The position numbers and the translations under genes are program-made. 64,000 nucleotides of DNA from Caldilinea sp. CFX5 (GTDB lineage Bacteria; Chloroflexota; Anaerolineae; Caldilineales; Caldilineaceae), in assembly GCA_021405325.1 (NCBI GenBank), contig QWII01000017.1:62001-126000 (forward strand), in the 5' to 3' direction. This document shows positions 32,051-41,408 of this stretch, piece by piece; positions within the stretch are counted from its first letter, which is position 1; each line of letters opens with the position of its first letter. Below the pieces are notes generated by a model. The model was not told the origin of the DNA and ran no database searches. It worked only from the letters and a program-made list of their open reading frames with translations.

Positions 32051-33744
32051 TCTACCGGGCTAAGGAGTGCGTAAAGCGGTCAACGGTGGTGCGACTGACG
32101 CAGATTGGATGGCTTTGGCTTGGTTTTACATTGATGTTGCGCTTGCTGGATCGCTTTGCCTTGCGGGAAGATGAGGCGATTTACAGTTACTGGGCACTGC
32201 ATCTCTGGCGGATTGATCCCTACTTTTTAACCGTTTGGCCCGATAAGCCGCCCCTTTTTCTTTGGTTGCTGGCTGGGGCATTGCACCTGTGGGGCGCCAG
32301 TCAGGCCAGCGGGCGCTTGCTCAATATCATGGTAACGCTGCTGACAGCGCTCATCGTGGGCGCGACCGCACGCCGGCTCTGGGGTCGCCAAAGCGGGTGG
32401 GTCGCCACCACGCTTTATCTCCTGAACCCGTTTGCCCTCAGCTTTGCCCCGACGGTTTACACCGATCCGTTCTTAGTCCTGACTGGTCAACTCGCTTTTT
32501 TTTATGCAATCAGCGGGCGTGGTCTGGGCGCCGGTCTTTGGCTGGCGGCGACCATCATGACCAAGCAGCAGGGGTTCTTTTACATACCGTTGATTGCACT
32601 GGCTTTGTGGTTACAACCGGGAGGGCAGGGCAAAACAACAGCGGCCGGCGCGCGGTGGTTGCGCTTTCTGCTGGGCCTCTTGCTGGTCATCGCACCGATT
32701 ATCTACTGGGATAGCACGCGCTGGGCCGTGGCCCCATCGCCGTGGGATTTGAGTGTACGCAACTATGGCGGACTGGAACTGGCGCTGCCAAGCCAGTGGT
32801 GGCTGCGTGCGTATGAGTGGGCGAAGCTTTTGTGGTATCTGACGGCTAGTTGGCCGGTCTGGTTGTTGCTGGCAGCACTCCTCATCGTAACGCTGTGGCG
32901 TCGGCGATCATCTGTTTTAGGCGCAATTGACCTACGCGATCCGCCGTCGCCATCTTCCGGGAAGGTTGAAGCGGACGACAGAATCGACACGACAAACCTT
33001 CCGGGAAGATTACCTTGCCAGCCTTCCGACGCCCTACTGGGTTGGCTTGCCCTTTGGTGTGGTGGTTTTCTCGTTTTACATATCATAACGACAGTCCAGC
33101 TTTGGGATCGCTACTTGTTACCACTGGCGCCCCCACTCTGCCTGTTGGCAACTTGGGCTTTTATGGAAGCTTGTAGATGCGGTTGGGTGGCCAACCGCAT
33201 CAATATTGGGAGGAAACCACGAACGCCTTGGCGATTGATAGCCGGCGGCGTGGGGTTGCTCTCTCTTCTTCCGCCGGCGTTGACAGCGGCGCATGGCGGC
33301 CTGCCCATTGGCGGCGACCACGGCGCCTATAGCGGGTTAACGGCAGTCATCGCCCGGATCCAGCAAGAAACGTCGGATAATGCTATCCTTTATCATCAAC
33401 GGCTGGGGTGGCACTATCAATTCTATCTCTTTGACGAAGTGGCAGCGGGTGTATATGATCTGCGCTGGTATCCCACAGCGGCCTATCTGGCCGCCAATGC
33501 CGCGCAAAGCCCCAACCGCGCGCGGTTGCTGGTGCTGCCCGATTGGGCGCCGCAACCGGATTTGCCATTACACCTGGCGACCCGACGCCTCTCCTTACAA
33601 CCAATTACTCATGTTGACCATATGACCCTCTACCGCATTGACAATCAACCACAAGCAGGCTGCGATTGGTGCCGCTGCCAGGGGCTGCCTCCCTGGCCCA
33701 TCTGGCCCCATCTTGACCGACCTGGGGAGTTTTGCCAGCCATGA
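32038..33744 (+). CDS. GT39/ArnT-like integral membrane glycosyltransferase
   Basis: This protein of about 568 residues is a GT-C enzyme: it has an N-terminal helix, the acidic motif LREDEAIYSYWAL in the first exoplasmic loop, DKPPLFLWLL, and roughly ten further membrane helices. ArnT/PMT enzymes transfer sugars from polyprenyl phosphate to proteins or lipids outside the membrane, and the upstream GT2 would supply the donor. The start is uncertain. ATGs at 32023 and 32038 lie in repeat DNA, and an AAGGAG at 32061-32066 could serve a later GTG near 32085. It ends with an ATGA overlap into the YfhO-like gene. Confidence 0.85.
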   Translation: MRVAFYRAKECVKRSTVVRLTQIGWLWLGFTLMLRLLDRFALREDEAIYSYWALHLWRIDPYFLTVWPDKPPLFLWLLAGALHLWGASQASGRLLNIMVTLLTALIVGATARRLWGRQSGWVATTLYLLNPFALSFAPTVYTDPFLVLTGQLAFFYAISGRGLGAGLWLAATIMTKQQGFFYIPLIALALWLQPGGQGKTTAAGARWLRFLLGLLLVIAPIIYWDSTRWAVAPSPWDLSVRNYGGLELALPSQWWLRAYEWAKLLWYLTASWPVWLLLAALLIVTLWRRRSSVLGAIDLRDPPSPSSGKVEADDRIDTTNLPGRLPCQPSDALLGWLALWCGGFLVLHIITTVQLWDRYLLPLAPPLCLLATWAFMEACRCGWVANRINIGRKPRTPWRLIAGGVGLLSLLPPALTAAHGGLPIGGDHGAYSGLTAVIARIQQETSDNAILYHQRLGWHYQFYLFDEVAAGVYDLRWYPTAAYLAANAAQSPNRARLLVLPDWAPQPDLPLHLATRRLSLQPITHVDHMTLYRIDNQPQAGCDWCRCQGLPPWPIWPHLDRPGEFCQP

Positions 33745-36560
33745 TCCGTCGTCCGTTGCCACCACGACCCGCTTGGGGCGCAGCGTTTGTGCTGGCGCTC
33801 TTTGTTGGGCTGCTCTACTATCCGCTGCTCTTTACCAACCGGGTGTTGGCCAGCGGGGATATTTTGCTCTATTTCTATCCCTATCGCGACTATGCCGCGG
33901 CTGCGTTACGCAATGGCGAAATTCCGTTGTGGAATCCTTACATTTTTATGGGCGCGCCTTTCCTGGCCAATCCACAGGCGGCGGTTCTCTATCCGCTGCA
34001 CTGGCCGTTGATCTGGCTGCCCGTTACTCAACAAATTTATTGGAGCGCGGCCATCCACACCTGGCTGCTCGGTTTTGGTCTCTATCTGCTGTTGCGCCGC
34101 TTCCAATTGACCGCATGGGGCAGTCTGGCCGGCGGTCTTGTCCTGGCCGGCTGCGGTTTCTATGGCGGTCTACTGGGGCACATCAACCAGATGAATGCGG
34201 CGGCCTGGTTGCCGTGGGCATTGCTCATTTTGGGCATTGGGGCGTTTGAAACGGAAAATGAAAAACCGAAAACAAAAAACGGAAAAGGAGCCGGCTTCGC
34301 CCTGGTGGTAGCGTTGATGCTGTTGGCCGGTCATACGCAGACGGCTTATATTAACCTCTTTGGGGTAGGAGTCTGGTTAGTCTGGTCGGCGGTGATGCAG
34401 TTGCCATCCTGGCGCGTCACGAGTGCGACGATCCGTTCGCTTGTTGCAAAGCTATTTTCGCCCCTGCTGGTTTATGGCGTGGGGGCTGTTCTGGGCGGTT
34501 TGCTCTGTGCTGCGCAGCTATTACCGACGCTGGAATTAAATGGCTTGGGCTTGCGTGGTGGCGGCTTGAGCTATGGCGAAGCGACCAGCTTTAGTCTGCG
34601 CCCGCTGCGCCTACCCTGGACGCTGCTGCCCAGCTATGGCGCCATTGACCTGGGCGCCATCTTCGGCGCCGGTTATACCGAATTTGTCGGCTATGTCGGG
34701 CTGCTGGGGCTGCTGTTGGCGTTGATCGGCGCCTGGCGTGGGCGTGGGCCGGCGCGTCACCTGGGACTCTTCTTTGCCGCGCTCGGTCTCTTCCTGGCGC
34801 TAGGGCGTTGGAACCCGGTCTACTACCTGCTCTACTGGCTCGTTCCCGGCTTCGATCTCTTCCGCGTCCCCGCCCGCTGGTTAATGCTCTATAGCTTTGG
34901 CATGGCAGTACTGGCCGGTGTTGGGATTGATTGGTTCATTGGGCGATTAAGAGATGTAGAGATTAAGAGATTCAGTATGCAATCCCCTGTCACCTTGTCA
35001 CCCCTTCACCTTGTCACCCTGTCTTCTTGTCTTCTTGTCTTCTTGTCTGTAGACCTCCTCCTTGCTGCGCAAGCGCTGCCCCACCGTCAGACAACAGCGC
35101 CCCAAGCCGTTTATGAAACACGTACAGCGCCGGCCCATCTGCTGACCGACCCGGTACGCAACGAAGTGGGCGTCGGCGCAATGGGGCGTTTTCTGGGCAT
35201 GAGTACGATCACCTATGATCCGGGGGATATGGCGGACTGGCGAAGGATTCTCGCGGAAGGAGAATCCCCTCAACTAGATGCCCGCGCCTTTGAACAATTT
35301 ATCATCGGCTTGAAGATCCAGGAGTTGATCGTCCCCAATCTGTCGCTCTTCTGGCGGCTGCCGGCGGTCGATGGTTTTGATGGCGGCGTCTTGCCCTTGC
35401 AGCGCTATAACCAGTTTCTCACCCTCTTTATCCCGCCCGACCAACTGGTGCCGGATGGACGACTACGCGAACAAATCAAGACCATGCCGGGCGCTGATCT
35501 GTTGGGGTTGCTCAATGTACAATATGTAATCACCGACAAGGTGCGCGACCTCTGGTTTGAAGATGTCTTCTATGATCGCCAGATCGGCGCCCGCCTGACG
35601 GCTGACCAGTCCACGCTCATGGTCGAAGCGCCACAACCCTTCGCGGCTACCCATATCGACCTGATCGGTTATGTCGAAGGCGATCCAGCGGCATTAGACG
35701 ATGCCCAACTGCCCGTACTTGCCGTGACCCCGATCACCGACCAGGGAGCAACGACGCCGCTGCTTGTCACGGCCGGCGATCAACCCGGCGCGGCTTTGGC
35801 TGATCCGGCATTGGATAGTCCGCGCGCCCAAAGCAGTGGTGCGGTTGTCGCCTTTCAGGATGTCGAGCAAAGTCGGCAAACCTATCGCGTTCGCCTTACC
35901 CTGCCGGCGCCGACAACCCCGGCTGCGTTACAGTTGCAACGGCTTGACCAGCCGCTCAATGTTGTCATTCAAGCGATTACTTTGTACGACATTCGCACCA
36001 AGATGTTTGTCCCCCTGTTGCCTAGCGACCGTGGACGTTTCCGGCTAGTTCACAGTGGGGATGTCAAGATTTATGAGAACCTGGATGTCCGCCCTCGCGC
36101 CTATTTAGTCCATCAAGTCCATTCCGCAACAACCGCAGACGAAGCTTTCGCCTATGTACAGGATGACCACGCCGTGCAAGCAGGTCAGGCCGCAGTGGTG
36201 GAAGCTGATTTGACGCTCAACACTCAGCCTACGCCTGACGACACTGCCGAAATTGTGCAATACGGACCGGAAGAAGTGGTCGTGCAAACTCGTAGCAAGG
36301 CTGAAGCGTTGTTGGTTCTCAGTGACACCGCTTACCCCGGCTGGCAGGCGACGGTCGATGGTGCGCCGACAACGATCTACACAACCAATTATCTTTTCCG
36401 TGGCGTGCGTGTGCCGGCGGGGGAGCATGAAGTGCGCTTTGTCTATGCACCAACTAGTTGGCAACGGGGGCTGATCATCAGCAGCATTGCGCTACTGTGT
36501 TGGGTTGGGTTGCTTGGCGCTGCAACGTTGCGCAGGAGCACGCAACGCGCGACGCCATAA
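33741..36560 (+). CDS. YfhO-family membrane glycosylation protein
   Basis: Start ATG 33741 overlaps the previous stop (ATGA), so translation is coupled; the product is 939 residues. The first half holds about 11 membrane helices with the GT-C-like acidic loop (SGDILLYFYPYRDYAAAALRNGEIPLWNPYIFMGAPF). The second half is an exported beta domain ending VLSDTAYPGWQATVDGAPTT plus a last helix, as in YfhO. The family acts in lipoteichoic-acid or surface-glycan decoration. Oddities: a lysine-rich loop from an AAAAC-rich tract at 34247-34288 and a repeat-derived stretch at 34944-35051 (about residues 402-437). Both stay in frame, so the protein seems to tolerate them. Confidence 0.9.
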   Translation: MIRRPLPPRPAWGAAFVLALFVGLLYYPLLFTNRVLASGDILLYFYPYRDYAAAALRNGEIPLWNPYIFMGAPFLANPQAAVLYPLHWPLIWLPVTQQIYWSAAIHTWLLGFGLYLLLRRFQLTAWGSLAGGLVLAGCGFYGGLLGHINQMNAAAWLPWALLILGIGAFETENEKPKTKNGKGAGFALVVALMLLAGHTQTAYINLFGVGVWLVWSAVMQLPSWRVTSATIRSLVAKLFSPLLVYGVGAVLGGLLCAAQLLPTLELNGLGLRGGGLSYGEATSFSLRPLRLPWTLLPSYGAIDLGAIFGAGYTEFVGYVGLLGLLLALIGAWRGRGPARHLGLFFAALGLFLALGRWNPVYYLLYWLVPGFDLFRVPARWLMLYSFGMAVLAGVGIDWFIGRLRDVEIKRFSMQSPVTLSPLHLVTLSSCLLVFLSVDLLLAAQALPHRQTTAPQAVYETRTAPAHLLTDPVRNEVGVGAMGRFLGMSTITYDPGDMADWRRILAEGESPQLDARAFEQFIIGLKIQELIVPNLSLFWRLPAVDGFDGGVLPLQRYNQFLTLFIPPDQLVPDGRLREQIKTMPGADLLGLLNVQYVITDKVRDLWFEDVFYDRQIGARLTADQSTLMVEAPQPFAATHIDLIGYVEGDPAALDDAQLPVLAVTPITDQGATTPLLVTAGDQPGAALADPALDSPRAQSSGAVVAFQDVEQSRQTYRVRLTLPAPTTPAALQLQRLDQPLNVVIQAITLYDIRTKMFVPLLPSDRGRFRLVHSGDVKIYENLDVRPRAYLVHQVHSATTADEAFAYVQDDHAVQAGQAAVVEADLTLNTQPTPDDTAEIVQYGPEEVVVQTRSKAEALLVLSDTAYPGWQATVDGAPTTIYTTNYLFRGVRVPAGEHEVRFVYAPTSWQRGLIISSIALLCWVGLLGAATLRRSTQRATP
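34944..35051. repeat. Heptad/octad repeat tracts inside the YfhO-like gene
   Basis: Three units follow each other in frame: GAGATTAA/GAGATGTA (34944-34972), CACCTTGT (34987-35020) and GTCTTCTT repeated (35020-35047). They are the same style as the intergenic elements but here are translated between two membrane segments. Confidence 0.8.
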
Positions 36561-39347
36561 TTACCCAATCCGTTCGATTGTGACAGACGCTTGTGCTGCG
36601 GCAGGTAGAGAGAGCCACAGATCAGCCGCCGTCGCTTGCACAAGCGCTTGTCGTCCGACAAGCGTACCGTTTACAATAAGTTGATATTCTCCTATGCGCA
36701 GTCCTTGCACCGTCAGCCGTGTGTTATGTGCATCGCCAGTACGATTTTCCAGCGGCAGATGCAGGCGATCAAAGCCGGCGCTCACAACGATGGGTTGCTC
36801 GGCGGCAAAACCGTCCTGTTCCAGCCATAGATGCAACTTGCGTTCGGTCTGGACAATGTGCAGCCGTTGACGCAACCCATCGCGCATCAACACGGCGATG
36901 GCATCTTGTGGCGCATCACTGGCTTCAACCAATTCACCACCCAATGCCACGCGGCCAAAGAGCGGATCATCGACGACAATCGTTGCGGCGGCGCGGAGGG
37001 CGCCGCTGTACCCCAGTTCAATCTCGCCATCATAATACCAGGCGCCGCGTCCCTGTTCGCGCGGCAGCAGGGTGACGCCGTCGCGCAGCCAGATCGGGCC
37101 ATATTTCTCCGGGTGGAAGGCCCATCCCGATGCGCCGTCGTTGGCTGCGCCCGGATACCAATAGCCATAGTTACTCGCCGGCGTGCCACTGTTCATATTG
37201 GCCCAGGCGCTCAGATAGGAATTGTAGCCCAGCCGCAGATAGGGGAAGGGATCGGCGGCGTAGTAGAGGGCGTAGTCGAGCAGCGCCCAACCGCCCATCT
37301 GGGCCATATAGCTGAGTAAATACATGGAGGAGCCACACCCGCGGATGTCACTACCCAGGAGATAATACGCCGTCTCGATCCAGCCGCGACAGGCGATGTT
37401 GGCGGCGATCTGTTTGTGCATAAACTCGACAAAGTCGGTCGGGCTGGTCTGTGGGTGAGAATACCAGCACTGCTTGGCCTTGTCATACCATAAATTTTCG
37501 TCGGGTTGCATCGGGTGCGCCAGGCCATATTTGGCAATGGCATGGGTCGATTCAAAGGCGGTTGAGTCAAACGAATATTCGGATTGGAAGGGATAAGGGT
37601 GGTCGTAGGCGAAATATTTGACCTTCTTTTCCCATTCATGCCGCAGTTGATCAGCCTGCGCCAGGCGGCCTTCGGCGGCGAGTGCGTTGATCAAGTCGGG
37701 AATGAGCAGTTCGTTGTAGCAACCCTCCTTGTAAGAGCGATCCGGGTGCCAGATGGCGCCGTCTTTTTCAATATAATCGATGCTGTAGGGGACAAGAAAG
37801 TAGGCCATTGCCGTGCCGTAGGCGCGTTCCAGATAGCCGGCGGCATCCAAATAGCGGGTGGCGCCGGAGTGGCGTTTGGCGATTTGGTACAGGTGAAAAT
37901 AGATCATCATGATGTGGGGATAGTCATAGCTGCGCCAGAGTTTCTGTTGCCCCTGCCCGCCGGAGTCGAGACCCTGGGCGCTGTGGCGGTTTTCATACCA
38001 GTTCGGCACGCCATAGATGCCATAGGGATAGGGTTCTTCCTCATCCGTGCGTTGGAGCTTGCCCCAGACAAAGTGTTCGGCATAATATTCGACCGCCGCG
38101 ATCTCAGCCGCCACGGGATAGGCGAGATTTTTGGCGGCGATAAAACCGGCTTTGGGCAGCGCCGTGTCATCACAGGCCAGCACATAGCCCCACCAGCCGA
38201 TAAAGTTATCGTGGTTGTCGGGGCCGCGCAACTCCGCCGTCCGCATATCCCACTGCGAAAAGAGGCCATTGTACCACTTGTCGGGGTCGCGATGTTGCTG
38301 GTGGTTGACGAGAAAAGCGGTGCGCTTTTTAATGAGAGTCTCCACCGGCTCGGTGACAAAAAATTCGAGCGGAAAGGTGTAGCCGTCGCCATAATGGAGG
38401 GTCAAGCGGTTCTCACCCAGCCGGGTAAAGTGGAGGCGATAGCGGTGTGTATCACCGCCTGGTTCGCCCAAAGGTTCGATGGTGGTCTGCGCTGGAAATT
38501 CGGCAACGATGGCATGGATCGGGTTCTTGGTGCGGATAGCGATCTGCGCGGTGAGATCGGTCGGCAGCGTCATGCCGGGGATCACCTGGACATCGAACAG
38601 GCCCGCTTGATAGAGGCGTTCGCGCACGCCCTGGTAATCAGCGGCCCACTGGAAGTTGAAGCCATAGGTGACGCGCTCGCCTGGCGCCAGGGTGCGGCTG
38701 GTGTGGGGTTGTCGCCAGTCGCCACGGGTTTCGCCAGCCCCTTTGACGGCGGAATGAATATAAACAATGTACGGCCCCTCCCAGCTTGGATGTTGACACA
38801 TTTCCGGCACTTCGTAATATTCCAGGTGCGTGCCGGGCTGTGGCGTCATCACCAGATACGGCGGGACGCCGTTGACGCGCATCCAGTAGAGAAAGGAACC
38901 ATGCCCGGCCAGCAAGCCATGTTTGATCAAGCGCTGGGTAAAGGTGGTGACCGCATCCCAAATGTACTGGGTGTTAAAGAGCAGCGGCAAGGCTAAATCG
39001 CCCACCTCGATGGCTTGTTCCAGGGGGTTATGCAATTGCAGTTGCCACGCAAGCACATCGGCGCGACAGCTAAATTCAACTGTCAAATGCAGGTCGGCGA
39101 AGTCATAGGTACAGGTAAGCGCTTTGCCCTGCTCGTCCTCAGACATGGTCGTCTGCTGCTGTAAGCCAGCCGCAGCGGTGGTAACTTCCTGCCACGCACC
39201 CTGGTCAACGCGATAGCGCACCGTCACTGCGCCCAGCATCGCACCCTGACGGATGTAATCGGTATCATAGCTGTCGTTCTGCCGTTTTAGGCTGGTGATC
39301 CCACCGCTGACCGGGTCGAAGATCAAATTGAACTCGTTAGCTTGCAT
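36561..39347 (-). CDS. Large DUF5695-like carbohydrate-active protein
   Basis: The start is set at the ATG at 39347 (MQANEFNLIFDPVSGGITSL, 14 bases after the permease stop), giving 928 residues with no signal peptide. An N-terminal beta-sandwich of about 350 residues, like those of glycoside hydrolases, precedes a helical-barrel-like centre with many aromatic and acidic residues (WYNGLFSQWDMRTAELRGPD, FIGWWGYVLACDD, NWYENRHSAQGLDSGGQG, SYDYPHIMMIYFHLY). It ends with a small beta domain. I recall this architecture as DUF5695. It is encoded with a sugar ABC importer, so cytoplasmic processing of an imported glycan is likely. Catalytic residues are not assigned. Confidence 0.7.
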   Translation of the reverse strand: MQANEFNLIFDPVSGGITSLKRQNDSYDTDYIRQGAMLGAVTVRYRVDQGAWQEVTTAAAGLQQQTTMSEDEQGKALTCTYDFADLHLTVEFSCRADVLAWQLQLHNPLEQAIEVGDLALPLLFNTQYIWDAVTTFTQRLIKHGLLAGHGSFLYWMRVNGVPPYLVMTPQPGTHLEYYEVPEMCQHPSWEGPYIVYIHSAVKGAGETRGDWRQPHTSRTLAPGERVTYGFNFQWAADYQGVRERLYQAGLFDVQVIPGMTLPTDLTAQIAIRTKNPIHAIVAEFPAQTTIEPLGEPGGDTHRYRLHFTRLGENRLTLHYGDGYTFPLEFFVTEPVETLIKKRTAFLVNHQQHRDPDKWYNGLFSQWDMRTAELRGPDNHDNFIGWWGYVLACDDTALPKAGFIAAKNLAYPVAAEIAAVEYYAEHFVWGKLQRTDEEEPYPYGIYGVPNWYENRHSAQGLDSGGQGQQKLWRSYDYPHIMMIYFHLYQIAKRHSGATRYLDAAGYLERAYGTAMAYFLVPYSIDYIEKDGAIWHPDRSYKEGCYNELLIPDLINALAAEGRLAQADQLRHEWEKKVKYFAYDHPYPFQSEYSFDSTAFESTHAIAKYGLAHPMQPDENLWYDKAKQCWYSHPQTSPTDFVEFMHKQIAANIACRGWIETAYYLLGSDIRGCGSSMYLLSYMAQMGGWALLDYALYYAADPFPYLRLGYNSYLSAWANMNSGTPASNYGYWYPGAANDGASGWAFHPEKYGPIWLRDGVTLLPREQGRGAWYYDGEIELGYSGALRAAATIVVDDPLFGRVALGGELVEASDAPQDAIAVLMRDGLRQRLHIVQTERKLHLWLEQDGFAAEQPIVVSAGFDRLHLPLENRTGDAHNTRLTVQGLRIGEYQLIVNGTLVGRQALVQATAADLWLSLPAAAQASVTIERIG

Positions 39348-39360
39348 AGGTTTTTCTTTT

Positions 39361-40263
39361 CTAGCCTTTAATACCTGTGGTGACAATGCCTTGAATGAAG
39401 AAGCGCTGGGCAAAGAAGAAGATCAGCACAATCGGCAATAACATGGCCGTTGACGCCGCCATGAGCAGATCCCAGCGCGTACGGAATTGGGTCTGAAAGG
39501 TCGCCAGGCCGAGGGCGACGGTAAATTTTTCTTGCGATTTGGAGAGGTAGAGCAATGGCCCCGTAAAATCGTTCCAGACGCCGATGAAGACAAAGACGGC
39601 AATGGTCGCCAGGGCCGGTTTAGCCAGCGGCAACATAATGCGGCTGTAGATGCCAAATTCGTTGCAGCCATCAATGCGCGCGGCGTCGGCCAGATCCGCC
39701 GGAATGCTACGGAAAAACTGGCGCAGGAGAAAGATGTTAAAAGCGCCGCCGCCAAAAAAGGCCGGCACCGTCAGCGGCAGAAAGGTATCGACCCATTGCA
39801 GACGGGTAAAGATGATAAAGGTCGGCACCAGCAGCACAATCCCCGGCAGCATCATGGTGGCGATGACCACGCCAAACCAGAAGTTGCGCCCAGGAAAGTC
39901 AATGCGGGCAAAGCCATAGGCCACCAACGAAGCCGATCCCAGCACCGCCACCTCGTTGATCAGCACCAACAGCAGCGAATTACGCAGGTAGACCAGGAAA
40001 GGCCGCGCCGTCCACATCTCCACATAGTTGGAAAACTTGAACGGGTCGGGAATCCACTGGGGCGGATAACGGAAGATCGCCAACTCTTCCTTCACCGAAC
40101 TGCTGACCAGCCACAAAAACGGCAGCAGCATCACACAGGCGCCACCCACCAGGATCACCCAAATCAGCACGCGCCACCCCCACTCCCCGCGCCGCATGAC
40201 TTTGACAGCCGCTTGTTTCCCTGCGCCCGGTTGCAGCGCAATCGACTCACTTTGGGTCGTCAT
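39361..40263 (-). CDS. Carbohydrate ABC transporter permease (MalG/UgpE type)
   Basis: This 300-residue inner-membrane protein has six helices and the EAA loop [30 protein letters not shown] that docks the ATPase. The N-terminal extension is cytoplasmic and short, as in MalG. It is the second permease of the importer: the order on the strand is binding protein, MalF-like permease, this permease, DUF5695-like enzyme. No ATPase gene is present in the unit, so a shared MsmX-type ATPase elsewhere is expected. The 40264-40406 spacer holds only weak GACTACG-like repeats. Confidence 0.93.
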   Translation of the reverse strand: MTTQSESIALQPGAGKQAAVKVMRRGEWGWRVLIWVILVGGACVMLLPFLWLVSSSVKEELAIFRYPPQWIPDPFKFSNYVEMWTARPFLVYLRNSLLLVLINEVAVLGSASLVAYGFARIDFPGRNFWFGVVIATMMLPGIVLLVPTFIIFTRLQWVDTFLPLTVPAFFGGGAFNIFLLRQFFRSIPADLADAARIDGCNEFGIYSRIMLPLAKPALATIAVFVFIGVWNDFTGPLLYLSKSQEKFTVALGLATFQTQFRTRWDLLMAASTAMLLPIVLIFFFAQRFFIQGIVTTGIKG

Positions 40264-40406
40264 TACTCTCCCCTATCACTTCCCAACCCCACCTATCAAC
40301 CAAACCACCCACAATCAGTAGAGCGCAACGTAGCCGAAATGACAATAGACTGACTCTGGACTACGCGCTTGCCCTTGTAAGGGACTAGATGACTACGGAC
40401 GACTGA

Positions 40407-41330
40407 TTATCCCCCCACCTCTTCATAATAGACCATCCGCCCGACATAGCGGAAGACCAGCAAGGTCAGCCCCAGCATGATAAAAAAGAGCACCCACGCC
40501 AGGACGGAAGCATACCCCATATCCATGTAGCGGATGGCAGTGTTATAGGTGTAGAGGACATAAAAGAGAGTGGCGTTTTGGGGGCCGCCTTTGGTCATCA
40601 AATAGCCGGCGGTGAAGACCTGAAAGGAGCCGATGATCCCGATAATCAGGTTGAAGAAAAGCACCGGCGACATCAACGGCAAGGTCACATGGCGCAACTT
40701 GGCCCAGCGCCCGGCGCCGTCAATATCCGCCGCTTCGTAGAGCGATTCGGGGATGCCCTGCAGGCCGGCCAGATAGATCACCATGCTGCCACCCAACCCC
40801 CAAAGGCTCATCAAAATCAGCGCAGGCAAGGCCCAGGTCGGATCTTGTAGCCAGAGAATTTTCTTAAAGCCAATGGCGCGCAGCAGTGCATTGAGCAGCC
40901 CGAACTCAGAGTGCAAGATAAAGAGCCAGAGCATGGCATTCGCCACCGCCGGCACAATCGACGGCAGATAGTAGATGGTGCGGAAGATGGCAATGCCGCG
41001 CACTTTGCTGTTCATCAACAAGGCCAGCAGAAAGCTCAACACCAACGAGAGCGGCACCGAGACAACCGTATAGATCGTCGTGACTTTGAGCGACTGCAAA
41101 AAGAGCGGGTCGTTGAGCAGCTTGTCAAAGTTATGCAGCCCGACAAAGATTGGGCGGCGAATCATATTCCAGTCATAAAAGACCAGCCACGCCGCCGTCA
41201 GCGCCGGGAGGATAAACCAAAAGCAAAAGCCCAGGATAAAGGGACTGATAAAAAGATACCCCGTAATCGCCCGCTGTTGACGCATCGTGCGCGCCCGCAA
41301 CGGGTTGAAGCGGTTGGTTGCTGCTGCCAT
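40407..41330 (-). CDS. Carbohydrate ABC transporter permease (MalF/UgpA type)
   Basis: Start chosen at the ATG at 41330 ([22 protein letters not shown] just upstream), because earlier codons read through a DNA hairpin. The 307-residue protein has six helices: [30 protein letters not shown] first, then [17 protein letters not shown], and the EAA loop [28 protein letters not shown]. It pairs with the MalG-type permease downstream. It is preceded by a 21-bp hairpin that separates it from the binding-protein gene. Confidence 0.93.
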   Translation of the reverse strand: MAAATNRFNPLRARTMRQQRAITGYLFISPFILGFCFWFILPALTAAWLVFYDWNMIRRPIFVGLHNFDKLLNDPLFLQSLKVTTIYTVVSVPLSLVLSFLLALLMNSKVRGIAIFRTIYYLPSIVPAVANAMLWLFILHSEFGLLNALLRAIGFKKILWLQDPTWALPALILMSLWGLGGSMVIYLAGLQGIPESLYEAADIDGAGRWAKLRHVTLPLMSPVLFFNLIIGIIGSFQVFTAGYLMTKGGPQNATLFYVLYTYNTAIRYMDMGYASVLAWVLFFIMLGLTLLVFRYVGRMVYYEEVGG

Positions 41331-41352
41331 CGTTCCCCCGTTTCTGACAGGA

Positions 41353-41407
41353 AAACAGGGTGACTCCGGTGACTTCGACAAGCTCAGTCACCGGAGTCAC
41401 CCTGTTT
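41353..41407 (-). repeat. 21-bp perfect hairpin between binding-protein and permease genes
   Basis: Arms 41353-41373 and 41387-41407 are perfectly complementary with a 13-base loop (TTCGACAAGCTCA). It starts 2 bases beyond the binding-protein stop. The core resembles the dispersed TTCGACAAGCTCAG-type palindromes found in many bacteria. As with malE-malF repeats in E. coli, it could protect the upstream mRNA from 3-prime decay, giving more binding protein than permease. Confidence 0.85.
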
Positions 41408-41408
41408 A

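Noticed and set aside
37584..38996. Long plus-strand open frame of about 470 codons
   Set aside because: It is antisense to the DUF5695-like gene and shows no family signal. High GC and biased third positions generate such shadows here.
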